In this document: positions 5,664 to 6,903 of the stretch, piece by piece
Position numbering within the stretch: position 1 is the first letter of the stretch
Layout: every line of letters starts with the position of its first letter
Source of the DNA: an uncultured Solobacterium sp.
GTDB lineage: Bacteria; Bacillota_I; Bacilli_A; Erysipelotrichales; Erysipelotrichaceae
Reading direction: 5' to 3'
NCBI GenBank assembly: GCA_900547815.1
Contig: URHY01000090.1
Coordinates: 1 to 6,903 of the forward strand
DNA length: 6,903 nucleotides
Program-made: the position numbers and the translations under genes
The notes under the pieces: generated by a model
Databases searched by the model: none
Told to the model about the DNA's origin: nothing
Seen by the model: only the letters and a program-made list of their open reading frames with translations

Positions 5664-5784
5664 GGTTGAGTTATCCCCATTTGAAACACTAACGAAAACA
5701 CCGTGAGAGAAAACGAGAAAATGCCACATAAATAATTGGTAAACGAACACTCCTGCGACAACTCTCTTGAAAAAGCCTATAAAA

Positions 5785-6020
5785 CCTTTGGAAGTTCTTA
5801 GTTTAATGGAAACGTGCCAAATCACTGTTTCACTTTTCTAAATGTAATTCTTAGTTTAACCGTTTTAGTGCCAACTCACTGTATGAGTTTTCTAAAAGAA
5901 GTTTTTAGTTTAAGGAAAATGTGGTCATTTCACTGAATCAGTTTTATAAAAGTAACGCTTAGTTTAAGGAAAACGAGCTAAAAGGCATAAAAAAAGGCCA
6001 ATAATGGAAGTTGTTAGTTT
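5785..6020 (-). repeat. Right tandem repeat array, 53-55-bp period, five units, inverted
   Basis: The core (C/T/G)TTAGTTT recurs at 5797, 5850, 5904, 5958 and 6013, spaced 53, 54, 54 and 55 bp. Each is preceded by a GAAGTT, GTAATT or GTAACG-like hexamer, and the first three inter-core stretches share CACTG...TTTT(C/A)TAAA. The first unit, CTTTGGAAGTTCTTAGTTT, is the exact reverse complement of the third unit of the left array (465-483). The fourth contains the exact complement of the AAACTAAGCGTTAC core. The fourth and fifth units are separated by GCATAAAAAAA instead of the CACTG stretch. Confidence 0.8.
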
Positions 6021-6044
6021 TGGAGAGACAATGTTGTTTTCGTG

Positions 6045-6128
6045 AAACTAAGCGTTACGTTAAGAAACTAAGCGTTACGTTTACGAAAAAAATTTGCTTT
6101 CGTTTCATGAAACTAAGAATTACGTTTA
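6045..6128 (+). repeat. Second plus-orientation repeat array, three units
   Basis: AAACTAAGCGTTACGTT is at 6045, AAACTAAGCGTTACGTTTA at 6065 and AAACTAAGAATTACGTTTA at 6110. Spacings are 20 and 45 bp, as if one 45-bp unit had lost 25 bp. It points toward the inverted array at 5785-6020, so the two form a large dyad centred near 6005-6030. Confidence 0.82.
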
Positions 6129-6208
6129 CTTGTTCGTGCTCAATAAAGCATAAAAAAAACAAAGAAACATTAAGTCTCTTTGTTCTAGGCGTTCGAAATG
6201 TAATCGCA
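6065..6208. repeat. Right copy of the long imperfect direct repeat (partner 420-566)
   Basis: Same order of array, GCATAAAAAAAA, hairpin and CDYIS(D/N)A coding tail as at 420-566, about 5.6 kb away in the same orientation. Homology stops just inside the reading frame; the upstream parts differ. Confidence 0.75.
6152..6184 (-). terminator. Minus-strand terminator, duplicate of the one at 510-541
   Basis: An 11-bp stem with one mismatch (6174-6184 with 6158-6168) and a 5-base loop is followed on the minus strand by eight T residues and ATGC. No intact gene precedes it within the 150 bases upstream on this strand. Confidence 0.7.
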
Positions 6209-6283
6209 AAAAAAGCTGGACAACGTTTCGAAGTTGATGTTGTTCAGAAAATGCTGATACCGAAAAATGCTATCAAAGATAAG
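6185..6283 (-). pseudogene. Start-less frame ending in the CDYISNA tail
   Basis: A minus-strand frame of 32 codons between two TAG stops ends in FFCDYISNA. Its last seven codons and the following terminator match the 28-codon gene at 543-629 except for Asn in place of Asp. No ATG, GTG or TTG with a ribosome binding site opens it, so it is most likely the tail of a duplicated gene joined to unrelated DNA. Confidence 0.25.
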
Positions 6284-6332
6284 CTACAATAGATTCTTTT
6301 TCTAATAGCCTATTAAGTTGCAATATTTTGAT

Positions 6333-6551
6333 CTATTTAGCTTCTTTTTTCTTATAATACCAATAACAGAAACTAATAAAAATTATGTCTGAAATGCACA
6401 TAATGATTTTCCCTGTATCATGCATATATATACTATACAGAATCAATACTGTAGTAATGGTAAAAAAAGAAATCATTTTCCATTTCGAATAATCCGTAAA
6501 TTGTACAATAAAAAATAAGATAAATTGTACAGTGAATAATAAGTAATACAT
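6333..6551 (-). CDS. Small hydrophobic membrane protein
   Basis: A 72-residue protein with three hydrophobic stretches, at about 3-20, 25-43 and 48-66, and a basic C-terminal end (YYKKKEAK), placing that end inside the cell by the positive-inside rule. No family was recognised. The ATG at 6551 is preceded in frame by a TAA, so it is the first possible ATG. AAGGAGG (ending 14 bases upstream, complement of 6566-6572) is the only ribosome binding site and is unusually far. It lies 95 bases downstream of the 44-residue gene on the same strand and could be cotranscribed with it. Confidence 0.62.
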   Translation of the reverse strand: MYYLLFTVQFILFFIVQFTDYSKWKMISFFTITTVLILYSIYMHDTGKIIMCISDIIFISFCYWYYKKKEAK

Positions 6552-6565
6552 ACGTATTTATTATA

Positions 6566-6572
6566 CCTCCTT
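6566..6572 (-). promoter_or_regulatory. Distant Shine-Dalgarno site of the 72-residue gene
   Basis: The minus strand reads AAGGAGG, then 14 AT-rich bases, before the ATG at 6551. The long gap resembles the 13-base gap of the BspA-type gene and suggests inefficient or structured initiation, or an ATA start closer by. Confidence 0.4.
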
Positions 6573-6623
6573 ATACCTGTCTAAAATTATCATACTTAAA
6601 ATCTAGAAAAGTTATTATTGTTT

Positions 6624-6638
6624 TAGACAACATGTCTA
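6624..6638. promoter_or_regulatory. Palindrome TAGACA-ACA-TGTCTA, possible operator
   Basis: A perfect 6-bp dyad with a 3-base spacer lies between the 44-residue and 72-residue genes. A single half-site, TGTCTA, occurs again at 6578-6583, just upstream of the Shine-Dalgarno site of the 72-residue gene. There is no T tract, so termination is unlikely. No regulator gene is nearby and the site was not matched to a known operator. Confidence 0.35.
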
Positions 6639-6646
6639 GAAGTTGT

Positions 6647-6781
6647 TTACTTTGCATCTGGATATGTGTCTTCAAATTTATCAGCATATCTATTGTGCTT
6701 TTTATACTTGAAGAACATGGCAATCAAGAAAACAACAGCTACGGCACCTAAAGCGTAAACCATCCAATCTAATGACATCAT
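6647..6781 (-). CDS. 44-residue single-helix membrane protein
   Basis: A short minus-strand gene with very good signals: AAAGGAGG ends 9 bases before the ATG, and a second ATG follows directly. The product is 44 residues, with a hydrophobic helix at about residues 6-24 (WMVYALGAVAVVFLIAMFF), then a basic stretch KYKKHNR, then an acidic soluble tail (YADKFEDTYPDAK). The basic residues after the helix suggest the tail is cytoplasmic with the N terminus outside. This layout resembles many small bacterial regulatory or stress-related membrane proteins, but no family was recognised. It has a clear promoter and is followed by a palindrome and another small membrane protein. Confidence 0.78.
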   Translation of the reverse strand: MMSLDWMVYALGAVAVVFLIAMFFKYKKHNRYADKFEDTYPDAK

Positions 6782-6806
6782 ACACTATGTCCTCCTTTAC
6801 ACTTAC

Positions 6807-6834
6807 ATTGTAACATGCACCTTGATGTAATCAA
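6807..6834 (-). promoter_or_regulatory. Promoter of the 44-residue gene
   Basis: On the minus strand TTGATT (6834-6829), a 16-base spacer and TACAAT (6812-6807) lie about 25 bases before the ATG. A TG one base upstream of the -10 hexamer makes it an extended -10 promoter. Confidence 0.55.
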
Positions 6835-6866
6835 AATGCTTACATACGAAATAGTGATTACGCATG

Positions 6867-6902
6867 AAATAATCTTCAAAATTTCGTGATTTAAGATTAT
6901 TT
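6867..6902. terminator. AT-rich inverted repeat at the window end, possible weak terminator
   Basis: AAATAATCTT (6867-6876) and AAGATTATTT (6893-6902) form a perfect 10-bp dyad with a 16-base loop. The stem has only one G-C pair per arm, so termination would be weak. It may end a gene beyond the window edge. Confidence 0.3.
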
Positions 6903-6903
6903 A

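Larger units (their letters stand above)
5590..6332. other. 743-bp repeat-rich stretch without a convincing gene
   Basis: It contains a second copy of the intergenic repeat (5593-5663), five 54-bp inverted-orientation units (5785-6020), three units in the opposite orientation (6045-6128), a minus-strand terminator (6152-6184) and a start-less minus-strand frame ending CDYISNA (6185-6283). Positions 5664-5784 hold nothing I could recognise beyond a short match (ACAACTCTCTTGAAAAAGC) to the region before the BspA-type gene. Open frames here run through the repeats and are judged accidental. Confidence 0.7.

Noticed and set aside
5580..5825. 81-codon minus-strand frame downstream of the BspA-type gene
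   Set aside because: It runs through terminator and repeat sequence and has no good ribosome binding site; its similarity to the 3214-3318 frame is better explained by the shared DNA repeat.
371..6128. A complete transposon or insertion sequence
   Set aside because: Inverted arrays suggest transposon ends, but no transposase, resolvase or integrase is encoded and no target-site duplication could be identified.
5784..6130. Plasmid or phage replication origin with iterons
   Set aside because: Iterons are usually adjacent to a rep gene and are spaced by about two helical turns; here units are 45 or 54 bp apart and no replication gene is near.
6011..6292. 93-codon plus-strand frame through the right-hand array
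   Set aside because: It opens at TTG, translates repeat cores and a terminator, and has no ribosome binding site. Its last 30 or so residues look protein-like but match nothing I know, and the opposite strand has the conserved tail plus terminator.

Overview
The window looks like chromosomal DNA from a low-GC Bacillota species. Genes are AT-rich, Shine-Dalgarno sites are strong GGAGG types, intrinsic terminators are frequent, and TAA, TAG and TGA all act as stops, so the code is the standard one and not a mollicute code. A host-associated Erysipelotrichales- or Clostridia-like organism would fit the large BspA/DUF285-type secreted protein and the small DUF3784-like membrane protein. This placement is inference; no rRNA or marker gene is present.

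Layout. Positions 1-360: a small three-helix membrane protein and its terminator. Positions 370-710: a block of 45-bp tandem repeats, then on the minus strand a tiny gene (about 28 codons, CPSC motif, own Shine-Dalgarno and terminator). Positions 750-1330: a minus-strand YcxB-like membrane protein. Positions 1330-1530: a possible remnant of a plus-strand gene end and two terminators. Positions 1546-2268: a minus-strand lipoprotein. It is divergently transcribed from a 250-residue protein (2407-3159) that carries a PD-(D/E)XK-nuclease-like signature. Positions 3463-5589: a 708-residue secreted protein with an InlB-type repeat and about nine BspA-type DUF285 leucine-rich repeats. Positions 5590-6332: a 743-bp stretch without a convincing gene, filled with tandem repeats in both orientations. 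Positions 6333-6781: two small minus-strand membrane proteins, one of only 44 residues.

The genes do not form an obvious pathway. The theme is cell-surface and membrane proteins embedded in repeat-rich intergenic DNA. The most unusual structure is a family of short repeats (core AAACTAAG...TTAC or its complement). It forms a 45-bp-period array on the left, a 54-bp-period inverted array of five units on the right, and then another three-unit array in the left-hand orientation. The left and right outer arrays are part of a longer imperfect direct repeat of roughly 145-160 bp that also carries a terminator and the codons for a CDYIS(D/N)A peptide tail. The roughly 5.6 kb holding the lipoprotein, nuclease-like protein and BspA-type protein therefore sits between homologous repeats. 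No transposase, integrase, CRISPR array, tRNA or rRNA was seen.
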